The notes under the pieces: generated by a model
Told to the model about the DNA's origin: nothing
Database searches by the model: none
The model's input: the letters and a program-made list of their open reading frames with translations, nothing else
Assembly: GCA_033765235.1 (NCBI GenBank)
Contig: JANRIG010000022.1
Coordinates: forward strand, 62,001-126,000
DNA length: 64,000 nt
Source: JANRIG01 sp033765235
Lineage (GTDB): Bacteria > Bacteroidota > Bacteroidia > Cytophagales > UBA9547
Reading direction: 5' to 3'
Position numbers and translations under genes: made by a program
In this document: one piece after another, positions 8,739 to 17,987 of the stretch
How positions within the stretch are numbered: the first letter of the stretch is position 1
How the letters are laid out: every line of letters starts with the position of its first letter

Positions 8739-11003
8739 TTAATATTTTATTCCCAATGTAATAAAAAAGTTTTTAGGCATGCCCACAAAATATGACGGAG
8801 ACCCTGTACGTGTGAGCGTAAGGTCAGGATTTTTGATAAAATATTCATATGGTGTACCTGCTGTATAATAAGTAACATCGGCTATGTTATTCACCGCCAA
8901 TGTGATATACATTTGCAATTTTGGAAACATATCTTTGCTGTGTAGAGTGGTACTCATATCTATGGTAGTATATGCAGGTGTGGTGAGTGCTTCATCATTA
9001 GATACAGATAAGTACATTTTGTTCACATATCGCACCGCAAGGTTTGTCCACCAGTATTTGGTAGGTTGCATCAATATACCTTGATTTACTATAGCTGTGG
9101 GTGTGAGCACAGGGTTCACATTTTCATACAATGCCTCACTTCTGCCAATCATAGTACCCATAGAGTCCACAGGCAAGGTTTGTGCAAAGCGCTTTATACT
9201 GTTGGTACTCAGTGCAGAGCTATGAGTGAGCGACCATATTTTACTCAGCCTTACAGTAATTTCTGTCTCTAATCCTCTGCGGTAGCTTTGTCCTGTATTT
9301 TTGCGCACTGCATAGCCGAATGCATTGAGCTCGCCGGTAGCAGCTATCTCGTTGCTAAACTCCATGGCATATAAGTTAGCATTTAGGTTTATTATTTTGC
9401 TTTTGAGCTGATAGCCCATTTCCAGATTAAAGACAGACTCAGGTTGCAAGCTGCTTTGTTTCACATCTGCAATAGCCCTGTCATCAAGCAAATAGTCGTA
9501 TCTTGTAGGCTCGCGCGATACCATGCCTCCGGAAATATATACTGCCTGCACATCTGTGAGTTGATATCTGAGTCCTATTTTGGGGTTGAAAAAAAACCAT
9601 CGCATGGGCTCTACCTCAAAGGTGTCTCGGGCATATATTTTGTCTTGACCTTTATACAAAAATGTTGTAAAACGGCTTTGAAAATCTGTTGTTAAACTGA
9701 AGCCCTGTGCCAGTATAAACTCTTGCTTCACAAAAGATGATACCTCGTTTTTATACCCGGTATTAAAATATGCTTTATGCCCTTCGGCAAATCCTGATGC
9801 TGCAGGGTTTATATCCAACACATCCATAAAATGGTCGCTTATAAATACATTGGTATGCACACCCACCGTTATTTTATACTTATACCCTGTATAATTCCAT
9901 GATGACATAGCCCCTGCCAGGTTTTGATTGAGTCTGTAGCTTATGTACGCATTGGGGTACATGGCCATAGTACCATCTGCCATAGTAGGATTGGGCAAAT
10001 TGTAATAGTTATAGTCAAACCAGCCCGGCGCGTCAATGGCAAATCGGGGTGCCCAGCCTTTTACATAATATATAGAAGATGTAATAGTTATTTTATCATT
10101 GTGAAAATAGGTGTGTTGTAGTTGCATAAAATGCTGGCTAAATGCATCATTGGCTCTGTTTCCCAAGGGATTATATCTTATGTCTTGCTCAAGTGTGGCT
10201 TTGTCTGCGGGCATATATGCAAGTTGGTTTTGTGTGTATCCACCAAAGAGGTTGAGTTTCAATATATGTTTTTTCCAAAAATATCCCGTGCTCACAAAGT
10301 AGGTTTTTAGGTCTGTTGCAGAGTGTGCTCTATACCCGTCTGAGCTCAATTGAGATAGCCTGATGTACAGTGCTTTATGTCCAACTATTCCTGTATTATA
10401 CTCTACAGTGATACGCCCGCTGTTGTACATGCCATATCCCAAAGTAGCTTGTGCAAATCTTGGTGTGCCCAGGTCATGCGTAGTAATATTAATGGCACCT
10501 GCTATGGGTGCAGTGCCATTTTGTGTGGTGCCTATACCTCTCTGTATCTGTACACTTTTGGCACTGCTGGCAAGGTCAGCAAAATTGTTGCTGAAAAAAC
10601 CCTGATTTTCAGGGTCATTCACAGGTATGCCATTAATATTAAAGTTGATGCGGGTATAGTCTATACCGCGCAATCTGAAAAATGTGTACCCCATGGGGTT
10701 GCCGGCATCGGACTGTGCTGTCACAGAAGGAGTTTTTTCTAACACATATCCTATATCTTGTCCGTAGTATATGGCTTTTATATCGTTTTTAGTGAGATTG
10801 GTTTGTGTCACAGGCGTAGTTTCTGATGCTTTGAAAGCCTGCACCACTATATCTTCGCGCAGCGAGTCAGCAAATGTGACCATACTGTCTGCCGAAATAC
10901 TGATGAATGAATTTAATATAATACCGTATAACATATTTAATATGAGAGTAATAGTTTTACAGCAATTAAGGATGAATAGAGGATAGTGTGCACAGCGACA
11001 CAC
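8739..11003 (-). CDS. TonB-dependent outer-membrane receptor, predicted thiamine transporter
   Basis: This protein of about 754 residues has the TonB receptor layout: a secretion leader, a plug domain (roughly 65-190, with FRLRGID, NDPENQGFFSNNF and GTAPIAGAIN) and a 22-stranded barrel ending in the aromatic-terminal ITLGIKY. A TPP riboswitch lies directly upstream on the same strand, so the likely cargo is thiamine or a phosphate ester. THI-element-linked outer-membrane receptors are known in Bacteroidetes. The start is uncertain: GTG at 11003 falls inside a hairpin, and ATG at 10934 gives a leader without a positive N-region. The leader reads best with the lysine near residue 16 included. 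Confidence 0.88.
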   Translation of the reverse strand: MCRCAHYPLFILNCCKTITLILNMLYGIILNSFISISADSMVTFADSLREDIVVQAFKASETTPVTQTNLTKNDIKAIYYGQDIGYVLEKTPSVTAQSDAGNPMGYTFFRLRGIDYTRINFNINGIPVNDPENQGFFSNNFADLASSAKSVQIQRGIGTTQNGTAPIAGAINITTHDLGTPRFAQATLGYGMYNSGRITVEYNTGIVGHKALYIRLSQLSSDGYRAHSATDLKTYFVSTGYFWKKHILKLNLFGGYTQNQLAYMPADKATLEQDIRYNPLGNRANDAFSQHFMQLQHTYFHNDKITITSSIYYVKGWAPRFAIDAPGWFDYNYYNLPNPTMADGTMAMYPNAYISYRLNQNLAGAMSSWNYTGYKYKITVGVHTNVFISDHFMDVLDINPAASGFAEGHKAYFNTGYKNEVSSFVKQEFILAQGFSLTTDFQSRFTTFLYKGQDKIYARDTFEVEPMRWFFFNPKIGLRYQLTDVQAVYISGGMVSREPTRYDYLLDDRAIADVKQSSLQPESVFNLEMGYQLKSKIINLNANLYAMEFSNEIAATGELNAFGYAVRKNTGQSYRRGLETEITVRLSKIWSLTHSSALSTNSIKRFAQTLPVDSMGTMIGRSEALYENVNPVLTPTAIVNQGILMQPTKYWWTNLAVRYVNKMYLSVSNDEALTTPAYTTIDMSTTLHSKDMFPKLQMYITLAVNNIADVTYYTAGTPYEYFIKNPDLTLTRTGSPSYFVGMPKNFFITLGIKY

Positions 11004-11006
11004 TAT
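10983..11006 (-). promoter_or_regulatory. Hairpin between riboswitch and receptor gene, possible expression platform
   Basis: A perfect 8-bp inverted repeat (atagtgtg at 10983-10990, cacactat at 10999-11006) encloses an 8-base loop. It begins about 10 bases after the riboswitch 3' strand and contains the GTG start candidate of the receptor gene. No U-tract follows it, so it fits a translational sequestering hairpin better than an intrinsic terminator. Confidence 0.5.
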
Positions 11007-11015
11007 TTAGTAGCA

Positions 11016-11099
11016 CTCTTTTTCCCTTCGCAGGTATTATCCTGAATCAGGTTCCGAGGGTATTTCTCAGCATCGCCACACAGCGAGCACCCCTAAAAG
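11016..11099 (-). ncRNA. TPP riboswitch (THI element)
   Basis: Read on the minus strand, this stretch contains the conserved TPP-aptamer blocks in order: AGGGGTGC, GGCGATGCTGAGA, ATACCCTCGGAACCTGAT, CAGGATAATACCTGCG and AAGGGA. P1 is closed by CTTTT at the 5' side and AAAAG at the 3' side. The CUGAGA block, which binds the pyrimidine, and the pyrophosphate-binding GCG/AAGGGA region are intact. When it binds TPP it should lower expression of the TonB receptor downstream. The predicted -7 box lies a few bases upstream, so the aptamer starts almost at the transcript's 5' end. Confidence 0.95.
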
Positions 11100-11104
11100 C
11101 TAAG

Positions 11105-11112
11105 GCAAATGT
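11105..11112 (-). promoter_or_regulatory. Predicted -7 box for the riboswitch-receptor transcript
   Basis: TACATTTG on the minus strand matches TAnnTTTG and ends about 6 bases before the riboswitch. No convincing -33 TTTG is seen at the right spacing. Confidence 0.5.
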
Positions 11113-11285
11113 ATTAATTTTTTGGGATGAAATTATTTTTTGATAATATTTTTTTCATAGATATAAATACACTTATTACTTACTGTAATATTAGGTTGGA
11201 ATTATTATTATGTCCTTGCATATGTTTATTTTTGTACACACTCAAATTCCATTTTACCAAATATTCATTTATAATTCAATAAAAA

Positions 11286-11316
11286 TTTGTGTGTAGTGCT
11301 ATTTCTTATATTTTTG
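11286..11316 (+). promoter_or_regulatory. Predicted sigma-A promoter for sucD
   Basis: TTTG (11286-11289) and TATTTTTG (11309-11316) are separated by exactly 19 bases, a full Bacteroidota match. The expected start, near 11322, leaves a leader of about 30 bases before the ATG at 11352. Confidence 0.75.
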
Positions 11317-11351
11317 CACACGGTTCACCTCCTACCATAATAAATAAAACA

Positions 11352-12227
11352 ATGAGTGTATTAGTCAATAAAAATTCAAAAGTAATAGTACAAGGGTTCA
11401 CCGGCTCCGAAGGCACATTCCATGCCGGCCAAATGATAGAATACGGTACCAATGTAGTAGGAGGAGTAACCCCCGGCAAAGGTGGTACCATGCACCTCGA
11501 AAAACCTGTGTTCAACACCGTGCAAGATGCCGTGAAAACCACAGGTGCTGATGTATCTATCATATTTGTGCCCCCCGCATTTGCAGCCGATGCCATCATG
11601 GAAGCCTCAGATGCAGGTATCAAAGTAGTAGTATGCATTACCGAAGGCATACCTGTACAAGACATGGTGTATGCCAAAGCTTATATAAAAGAGCGCAAAA
11701 CCATACTCATAGGTCCCAACTGCCCCGGTGTAATCACCGCAGGTGAAGCCAAAGTAGGCATCATGCCCGGATTTATATTCAAAAAAGGTACTATAGGTAT
11801 AGTGTCCAAATCAGGTACCCTCACCTATGAAGCCGCAGACCAAATAGTGAAAGCAGGCTTAGGTATTACCACAGCCATAGGCATAGGTGGTGACCCTATC
11901 ATAGGCACACCCACCAAAGATGCAGTAGAAATGCTCATGAACGACCCTGAGACAGAAGGAATAGTGATGATAGGCGAAATAGGAGGAAGCTACGAAGCAG
12001 ATGCCGCCCGATGGATAAAAGAAAATGGCAACAAAAAACCTGTAGTAGGCTTCATAGCCGGACAAACAGCCCCCAAAGGGCGAAGGATGGGCCATGCGGG
12101 AGCTATCATTGGTGGCAAAGACGACACTGCCGAAGCCAAAATAAGGGTGATGAAAGAGTGCGGATTGCATGTGTCACTTTCCCCGGCAGATATAGGCGAT
12201 ACCATGAAAAAAGCATTGGGTAAATAA
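11352..12227 (+). CDS. sucD: Succinate--CoA ligase, alpha subunit
   Basis: This 291-residue alpha subunit of succinyl-CoA synthetase interconverts succinyl-CoA and succinate with nucleotide phosphorylation in the citric acid cycle. The N-terminal CoA-binding Rossmann domain carries VQGFTGSEGTFH and GVTPGKGG. The middle has GPNCPGVI, and the phosphorylated histidine is H248 in RRMGHAGAIIGG. I trimmed the start to the ATG at 11352: the conserved N-terminus begins at MSVLVNK, and upstream codons overlap the predicted promoter. sucC is not adjacent, which is common in Bacteroidota. A terminator follows at 12252. Confidence 0.96.
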   Translation: MSVLVNKNSKVIVQGFTGSEGTFHAGQMIEYGTNVVGGVTPGKGGTMHLEKPVFNTVQDAVKTTGADVSIIFVPPAFAADAIMEASDAGIKVVVCITEGIPVQDMVYAKAYIKERKTILIGPNCPGVITAGEAKVGIMPGFIFKKGTIGIVSKSGTLTYEAADQIVKAGLGITTAIGIGGDPIIGTPTKDAVEMLMNDPETEGIVMIGEIGGSYEADAARWIKENGNKKPVVGFIAGQTAPKGRRMGHAGAIIGGKDDTAEAKIRVMKECGLHVSLSPADIGDTMKKALGK

Positions 12228-12251
12228 TATTATTAACTCTGCAATATTATT

Positions 12252-12276
12252 AAAAGGGTGTCAATACCCTTTTTTT
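12252..12276 (+). terminator. Rho-independent terminator after sucD
   Basis: An 8-bp stem (aaaagggt/acccttttt) with a 6-base loop is followed by a T-tract. It lies 24 bases after the sucD stop and just before gpmI, and the A/T flanks allow the stem to be read on both strands. Confidence 0.8.
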
Positions 12277-12299
12277 ATTTATTATTAAACAATAAAAAT

Positions 12300-13808
12300 A
12301 TGAATAACAAAGTACTGCTCATGATACTCGACGGTTGGGGCATAGCTACCAATGCCAAAGTATCTGCCATAGACCAAGCTCACACCCCTTTTATAGACAG
12401 CCTGTATCAAAAGTATTCACATTCCAAACTCACTACCCACGGCCTCGACGTAGGGCTTCCGGAAGGACAAATGGGAAACTCAGAAGTAGGACATATGAAC
12501 ATAGGAGCCGGCAGAGTGGTGTATCAAGATTTGGTAAAAATAAATCTTGCCGTGCAAGATGGCAGCATAGCCCAAGAAAAAGTACTTACTGATGCTATAG
12601 CCTATGCCAAAAATAACCATAAAAATATACACCTGATAGGGCTTGTGTCTGACGGGGGTGTGCACTCGCATATAAACCACGTAAAAGGATTGTGCACCAT
12701 GTTTTACAAGGCTGCCATGAGCAATGTGTACATACATGCCTTTACTGACGGGCGCGATACCGACCCTAAATCAGGTAAAAAATATTTAGAAGATTTACAA
12801 GCACATTGCCAAAATACTACTGGTGTAATAGCCTCGCTCTGTGGCAGATACTATACCATGGACCGCGACAACCGTTGGGAACGTGTAAAACTTGCCTACG
12901 ACCTATTGGTGCATGGCAAAGGTACTGAATACCCATCTGCAAGTCAGGCATTTGACGAAAGCTATGCCTCACAAGTAACGGATGAGTTCATTAACCCATG
13001 TGTAATAAAAAATAATTTTGCACCAGTAGCTGAGGGCGATGTGGTGATATGCTTCAACTTTCGTACAGACAGAGGGCGAGAAATCACCCTGGCACTCACC
13101 CAAAAAGCATTTCCTGAGCAGGATATGAAACCTCTATCGCTCCACTACATCACTATGACAAACTATGACGATACATTCAAAAATGTGAAAGTAATATACG
13201 ACAAAGACAACCTCAACAATACCCTTGGCGAAGTCATAGCCAATGCCGGCAAAAAGCAAATACGCATAGCCGAAACGGAGAAATACCCACACGTGACTTT
13301 CTTTTTTTCGGGAGGGAGAGAAAAAGAATTTGAAGGTGAAAAAAGATTGCTGTGCCCCTCACCCAAAGTAGCTACCTATGATTTGCAACCCGAGATGAGT
13401 GCATATGATATTAGAAATACTATCATACCTGAGCTCAAAAAAGGTGAAGCAGACTTTATATGTCTCAACTTTGCCAATGCTGATATGGTGGGACATACAG
13501 GGGTATTTAGTGCTGCCGTAAAAGCCTGTGAAGCAGTAGATGAGTGCAACCAAGCTGTGACCACCACCGCACTCGAAAACGGATACACCGTGATAGTAAT
13601 TGCTGACCACGGCAACTCCGACTATATGATAAACGACGACGGCAGCCCCAATACCGCACATACTACCAATCTGGTACCTTGCATATTAGTATCGAATACT
13701 GTAAAAAACACCATCAAAGATGGTAAATTGGGCGACCTTGCTCCTACCATACTCACTATCATGGGGTTGCCTATACCCAAAGAGATGACAGGTGAGGTGT
13801 TGGTATAG
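12300..13808 (+). CDS. gpmI: 2,3-bisphosphoglycerate-independent phosphoglycerate mutase
   Basis: This 502-residue cytoplasmic enzyme interconverts 3- and 2-phosphoglycerate using two manganese ions. The alkaline-phosphatase-fold metal site starts at LMILDGWG. The phosphoserine nucleophile is S61 in MGNSEVGHMNIGAG. The transferase-domain signature is FTDGRDTDP, and C-terminal metal ligands lie in NFANADMVGHTG and IADHGNSD. The start is the ATG at 12300; the longer frame from 12258 reads through the sucD terminator. No downstream partner exists, since a pseudogene on the other strand follows. Confidence 0.96.
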   Translation: MNNKVLLMILDGWGIATNAKVSAIDQAHTPFIDSLYQKYSHSKLTTHGLDVGLPEGQMGNSEVGHMNIGAGRVVYQDLVKINLAVQDGSIAQEKVLTDAIAYAKNNHKNIHLIGLVSDGGVHSHINHVKGLCTMFYKAAMSNVYIHAFTDGRDTDPKSGKKYLEDLQAHCQNTTGVIASLCGRYYTMDRDNRWERVKLAYDLLVHGKGTEYPSASQAFDESYASQVTDEFINPCVIKNNFAPVAEGDVVICFNFRTDRGREITLALTQKAFPEQDMKPLSLHYITMTNYDDTFKNVKVIYDKDNLNNTLGEVIANAGKKQIRIAETEKYPHVTFFFSGGREKEFEGEKRLLCPSPKVATYDLQPEMSAYDIRNTIIPELKKGEADFICLNFANADMVGHTGVFSAAVKACEAVDECNQAVTTTALENGYTVIVIADHGNSDYMINDDGSPNTAHTTNLVPCILVSNTVKNTIKDGKLGDLAPTILTIMGLPIPKEMTGEVLV

Positions 13809-13869
13809 TTGCAAGGGTGTTATGTATATAGTATTTGAAATAACAATTGCATAATCACCTATTGATTGT

Positions 13870-14493
13870 TTACTCCGTATCCCAAGTCTTGTACTTAAAC
13901 GATTTTGGGGTGGCAAGTTTTACAGTTTCCCCTGTAGGTACAAATACAAAAAGACCACATTTAAGGGCATAGTCGAGCACATTTTTAGGCACTATCATAC
14001 CGGCTACTGCTCCTAATATTTTTATGTTTCGCAGCCCTTTGGTAGGTTATTTGCGTATGATTTACAGACGCTCCAAATGGTCGTTTACATCATCTATTTT
14101 TAGTTTGCTTTTGCTCTCTACCGCCACCGCATAGTCTGTATTTACCAATAGCAAATCTATTTCATACAGTGTATTACCTTTCACATCATTGGTCACACGC
14201 TGGTGCAACTCATGTCATGGAGTATAATACCAAATTTTTTAAACTCGCTGATAGCTCTGGGGCGCACTTGCTCCTCCACGTATTTGCCAAGAGTATCAGT
14301 GATTTCGCTTACCTGCTTAGTGAGCTTGTCTATTGCTTTTAGGGTTTTAGAAAACGATTTTTCTCTTTCCATGTAAAGTTTCTGCTCATTTTCAAATGCT
14401 ATATTTTTTGGCAATAATTGATTCTTTCATTTCAATGATTGACTTCAATACACTATCAAAAGTAGGTAACTGAGGGTTCAAAGCTGCATCCAT
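13870..14493 (-). pseudogene. Decayed DUF3782/PD-(D/E)XK nuclease-like gene
   Basis: On the minus strand, segments in different frames add up to one protein of about 205 residues. It starts at the ATG at 14493 (MDAALNPQLPTFDSVL), shifts frame near the six-T run 14404-14409 into a coiled-coil (FENEQKLYMEREKSF, AIDKLTKQVSEITDTLGKYVEEQ), and shifts again near the catg/tcatg duplication at 14211-14219. It then reads YEIDLLLVNTDYAVAVESKSK, which is the D..ExK nuclease signature, meets stops at 14062-14064 and 14047-14049, and ends with KILGAVAGMIVPKNVLDYA. Intact relatives are often multi-copy and lineage-variable in Bacteroidota. Confidence 0.75.
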
Positions 14494-14615
14494 GCCACAA
14501 AGATACAAAAATGTAGCATATTATATCTTAGCATTTGCCTGCACCTACAAAAAAAAATATAACACCATTACAAATAATGCATCCATATTTGCGTTTTGTT
14601 AGGTAACCCTCAGCC

Positions 14616-17000
14616 ATGTGCCTCAGGCATTTATTATTAGTATTTATTATCACTACTATTTTGTGCAATCTGCATGCGCAATATGCCATAGTGAAAGGTA
14701 CCATTACCTCTGCTGATGGCAAGCCTGTGGGTGGTGCATCTGTCAATGTCAATGGCACATTTATAGCTGCTGCCAACTCCAATGGTGAATATGAAATCAA
14801 AATATTGGCAGGCAATTTGGTGAAGGTAACTATTACACATATAGGGTATACAGATGCAAAGAGCGCAATACAATTATCTGAAAATGAAATATATACATGG
14901 AGCCCTGTGCTTATAATATCAAGCAAAGAGCTGAGCGAAGTAGAAATATACAACCTCAAAGATGTGCGCGACCAAGCAGGTCTTATGAGCATAACGCCGC
15001 GCAATGCCACAGCTCTTACCTCCTCGTTCGGCGATTTTAATAAGGTGTTTCAGTCATTGCCCGGAGTCATAGCCAACAATGAGCTGTCGAGCACATACTC
15101 TGTGAGGGGAGGCAGCTATGACGAAAACCTCATTTATGTGAATGGAATGGAAGTATATAGACCCTTTTTGGTACGCTCAGGTCAGCAGGAGGGGCTCAGT
15201 TTCATAAACCCTTTTATGGTGAGCGAGATAGAGTTTTCTACAGGAGGGTGGAAAGCAAAATATGGCGACAAACTATCGTCTGTGCTCAACGTGACATATA
15301 AAAGACCTCAAAAATGGGGAGGTACAGCCAGCGCAGGGCTACTGGGAGGAAATGCTCACATAGAGGCTGTGAGCAAAAACGGGCGCACCACTGCCATAGT
15401 AGGCTACAGGCACAAAAACGGTAGATTCCTTTTGGCTACACTACCTGTAGAAGGGCAATATTTTCCATCCTTTCACGATGTGCAGTCGTTTATTAACTTT
15501 GATATTACCAACCGAAAAAAACATAGCTCAGAGGTTAATAGGAGTAATATTTCACTACTTACCAACTATGCTACCAACGACTATATGGTAGTGCCTACTA
15601 CTCAAGATGTAGTATTTGGTACAGCCGGTGAAATATTGAAACTCACCGTAGGTTTTTACGGGGCCGAAAAAATGTATTATACCACTTTGCAAAACGGGCT
15701 CAAATTCAGCCAACTACATTCGCATAATTTCAAAACAGAGTGGTATGCCTCTCATGTGCGAAGCCGCGAGCGAGAGTATGTAGATTTGGAAGCAGGATAT
15801 ACCTTATGCGATTTAGACATATCGCAAGGTGCTGACCCTAACAAATGCTTGAATACAAAAGGACTGGGTACCGAATTCAGATATTCTCGCAATAGGTTAG
15901 ACGTAGATTTGCTCTCTGCCGAAAACAGGTCATACGTATTTGTGAGCGATAAACTGCAATGCGAAGCCGGAATAAAAATGGTTAGTGAACTTATACACGA
16001 CGTGGTCAATGAATTTGCATTTACAGACTCGCTCTCATTTGCTACTATCAAATATTATTCTGAAAACGATGCTGCGCTCAATACAATCCGCACAAGCTCC
16101 TATATACAAGCCACTTACAAGCCTGATACTGTGCAGTCTCTTACCATAGGTGTGAGGCATGGATACTGGACAGGCAACCAAGAAAATATGATAAGCCCGT
16201 CTGCACAGTACGCTATAAAACCACTTTGGAAACGCAATGTAATATTTAAACTTTCAGGAGGGGTGTATCGCCAGCCACCCTTTTACAGAGAGCTGCGCAA
16301 CTTTGCAGGAAACATAAATCTTGACTTACGTGCACAAAACTCCATACATATCAGTGGAGGGTTAGATTATGTTTTTTATGCAGGAAAGCGAAGATTCAAG
16401 CTCACTTCGGAGCTGTATTACAAGCATTTGTGGAATGTAGTACCCTATGACTTTGACAATGTACGTATCAGATACTATGCGCTCAACAATGCAGTGGCAT
16501 ATTCCACCGGCTTAGATACACGCATTAGTGGGGAGTTTATCAAAAACGAAGAGTCGTGGGTGAGCCTGAGTGTGATGGATACGCGCGAAAATGTAGAAGG
16601 TAGCCAACAAGGTTGGATACGAAGACCTACAGACCAGAGGGTTACCTTTGCTTGCTTTTTTCAAGACCACCTTCCCGGCAGGCCTTCATGGAAAATAAAC
16701 TTTACTGTAATATTTGGCACAGGACTTCCTATTGGTCCACCCGACTATCCTCTATATCGTAACGAATTTAACATTCCTCCTTACAAAAGACTTGATATAG
16801 GGTTTCTAAAGGTGATATCTGTTGGAGAACAAAAATCATGGTTCAAAAAAATATATATAGGATTGGAGATGCTCAATGCATTTGGCTTGAGCAATACGCT
16901 ATCATATATATGGGTGTCAGACTTTGGCGGTCGCAAATATGGAGTGCCTAATACACTATCGCAGCGGTTCTACAATGTAAAATTCAGAATTGATTTTTGA
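14616..17000 (+). CDS. TonB-dependent receptor with N-terminal carboxypeptidase-D regulatory-like domain
   Basis: This 794-residue outer-membrane protein has a signal peptide ending at LHAQ (about residue 21). A carboxypeptidase-regulatory-like beta sandwich (24-100, GTITSADGKPVGGASVNVNG) follows. The plug (about 125-235) contains GDFNKVFQSLPGV, YSVRGGSYDENLIYVNG and FSTGGWKAKYGDKLSSVLNV. A barrel follows, ending in FYNVKFRIDF with a terminal aromatic. Substrate uptake through a TonB-ExbBD system is expected, but no SusD partner or metabolic neighbour reveals the cargo. The start is the ATG at 14616, which begins a normal leader. The gene appears to stand alone. Confidence 0.88.
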   Translation: MCLRHLLLVFIITTILCNLHAQYAIVKGTITSADGKPVGGASVNVNGTFIAAANSNGEYEIKILAGNLVKVTITHIGYTDAKSAIQLSENEIYTWSPVLIISSKELSEVEIYNLKDVRDQAGLMSITPRNATALTSSFGDFNKVFQSLPGVIANNELSSTYSVRGGSYDENLIYVNGMEVYRPFLVRSGQQEGLSFINPFMVSEIEFSTGGWKAKYGDKLSSVLNVTYKRPQKWGGTASAGLLGGNAHIEAVSKNGRTTAIVGYRHKNGRFLLATLPVEGQYFPSFHDVQSFINFDITNRKKHSSEVNRSNISLLTNYATNDYMVVPTTQDVVFGTAGEILKLTVGFYGAEKMYYTTLQNGLKFSQLHSHNFKTEWYASHVRSREREYVDLEAGYTLCDLDISQGADPNKCLNTKGLGTEFRYSRNRLDVDLLSAENRSYVFVSDKLQCEAGIKMVSELIHDVVNEFAFTDSLSFATIKYYSENDAALNTIRTSSYIQATYKPDTVQSLTIGVRHGYWTGNQENMISPSAQYAIKPLWKRNVIFKLSGGVYRQPPFYRELRNFAGNINLDLRAQNSIHISGGLDYVFYAGKRRFKLTSELYYKHLWNVVPYDFDNVRIRYYALNNAVAYSTGLDTRISGEFIKNEESWVSLSVMDTRENVEGSQQGWIRRPTDQRVTFACFFQDHLPGRPSWKINFTVIFGTGLPIGPPDYPLYRNEFNIPPYKRLDIGFLKVISVGEQKSWFKKIYIGLEMLNAFGLSNTLSYIWVSDFGGRKYGVPNTLSQRFYNVKFRIDF

Positions 17001-17127
17001 AAATAATATATACAAACTACATATGTATATTAGTATTTATATAAACAGTATGATTGCCGGTACACACTGACACAGAAAACACCTATACAAATCATATTCA
17101 ATTTATATTTTACTATCCAAATTATAC

Positions 17128-17135
17128 TATCTTTG
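17128..17135 (+). promoter_or_regulatory. Predicted -7 box for the proC operon
   Basis: TATCTTTG matches TAnnTTTG about 50 bases before the proC ATG. The -33 position has only a T-rich stretch. Confidence 0.45.
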
Positions 17136-17185
17136 AAATTTTAGTTGCTTCTGTGCAAATATTATCTTTATATTAATATACAATT

Positions 17186-17983
17186 ATGAAAATAGCCATT
17201 ATAGGTTGCGGTAATATGGGGCTCACCTATGCCAAATCATTTTTGCAATACAACTTAGTGCAGAAAGATGATTTATTACTCATCGAAAAAAATGCAGAGA
17301 TGAAAGACCGCCTTACACCATTTGGTAATGTAATAAACCATATAGATACAAAAATTCAAAATTATGATACCATTATCCTCAGTATCAAACCTCAAGATGC
17401 CAAAAGCGTATATCCGGAGCTCAAATCGCACATTTTGCCATCCCAGTTAGTCATCTCTATCATGGCAGGCATACCCATATCGCAAATTGAGGCCGCACTG
17501 AGCCACCAAAGTATAATAAGGGCTATGCCCAATACACCTGCCCAACTTGGCATGGGTATCACAGGCTTTGCAGCAGGCAAGCATACCAAGATACAAGCCA
17601 TACTCAAGGCTGATAACCTGCTCAATGCTACCGGCAAAACCATATACTTAGATGATGAAAGCCTGCTGGACGCTGTAACGGCACTTAGCGGCAGCGGACC
17701 TGCATATTTTTATTACATTGTAAAATGTATGATAGAAGCGGGTGTGAAGATGGGGCTCGAAGAGTCAGTAGCCGCCTTGCTCGTAAAACAAACCATGAAC
17801 GGCTCATTTCACTTGATGAACAATACTGACAAACCTCTTGATGACCTCATCGCTGCCGTGACTTCAAAAGGAGGAACCACTGAAGCAGCCTTAAAAAAAT
17901 TTGGTGATCATAATTTGCAAGGCACCATTCACGATGCGCTATTTGCTGCTCAAGCACGTGCCACAGAATTGTCAAAAATATAA
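17186..17983 (+). CDS. proC: Pyrroline-5-carboxylate reductase
   Basis: This 265-residue NAD(P)H enzyme carries out the last step of proline synthesis, reducing pyrroline-5-carboxylate. The Rossmann motif GCGNMG is at 7-12. SIKPQDA and RAMPNTPAQLG follow, and the C-terminal dimerisation/substrate region has the signature ALSGSGPAYFYY (about 166-177) and SKGGTTEAAL. The length is normal for ProC. It is the first gene of a tight operon: the Rieske gene follows after 4 bases, and the next two junctions overlap by 4 bases. proA and proB are not in the window. Confidence 0.95.
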   Translation: MKIAIIGCGNMGLTYAKSFLQYNLVQKDDLLLIEKNAEMKDRLTPFGNVINHIDTKIQNYDTIILSIKPQDAKSVYPELKSHILPSQLVISIMAGIPISQIEAALSHQSIIRAMPNTPAQLGMGITGFAAGKHTKIQAILKADNLLNATGKTIYLDDESLLDAVTALSGSGPAYFYYIVKCMIEAGVKMGLEESVAALLVKQTMNGSFHLMNNTDKPLDDLIAAVTSKGGTTEAALKKFGDHNLQGTIHDALFAAQARATELSKI

Positions 17984-17987
17984 TAAC

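Noticed and set aside
14193..14414. 73-codon minus-strand frame as an intact gene
   Set aside because: It is the middle piece of the broken nuclease-like gene; frames before and after it continue the same protein.
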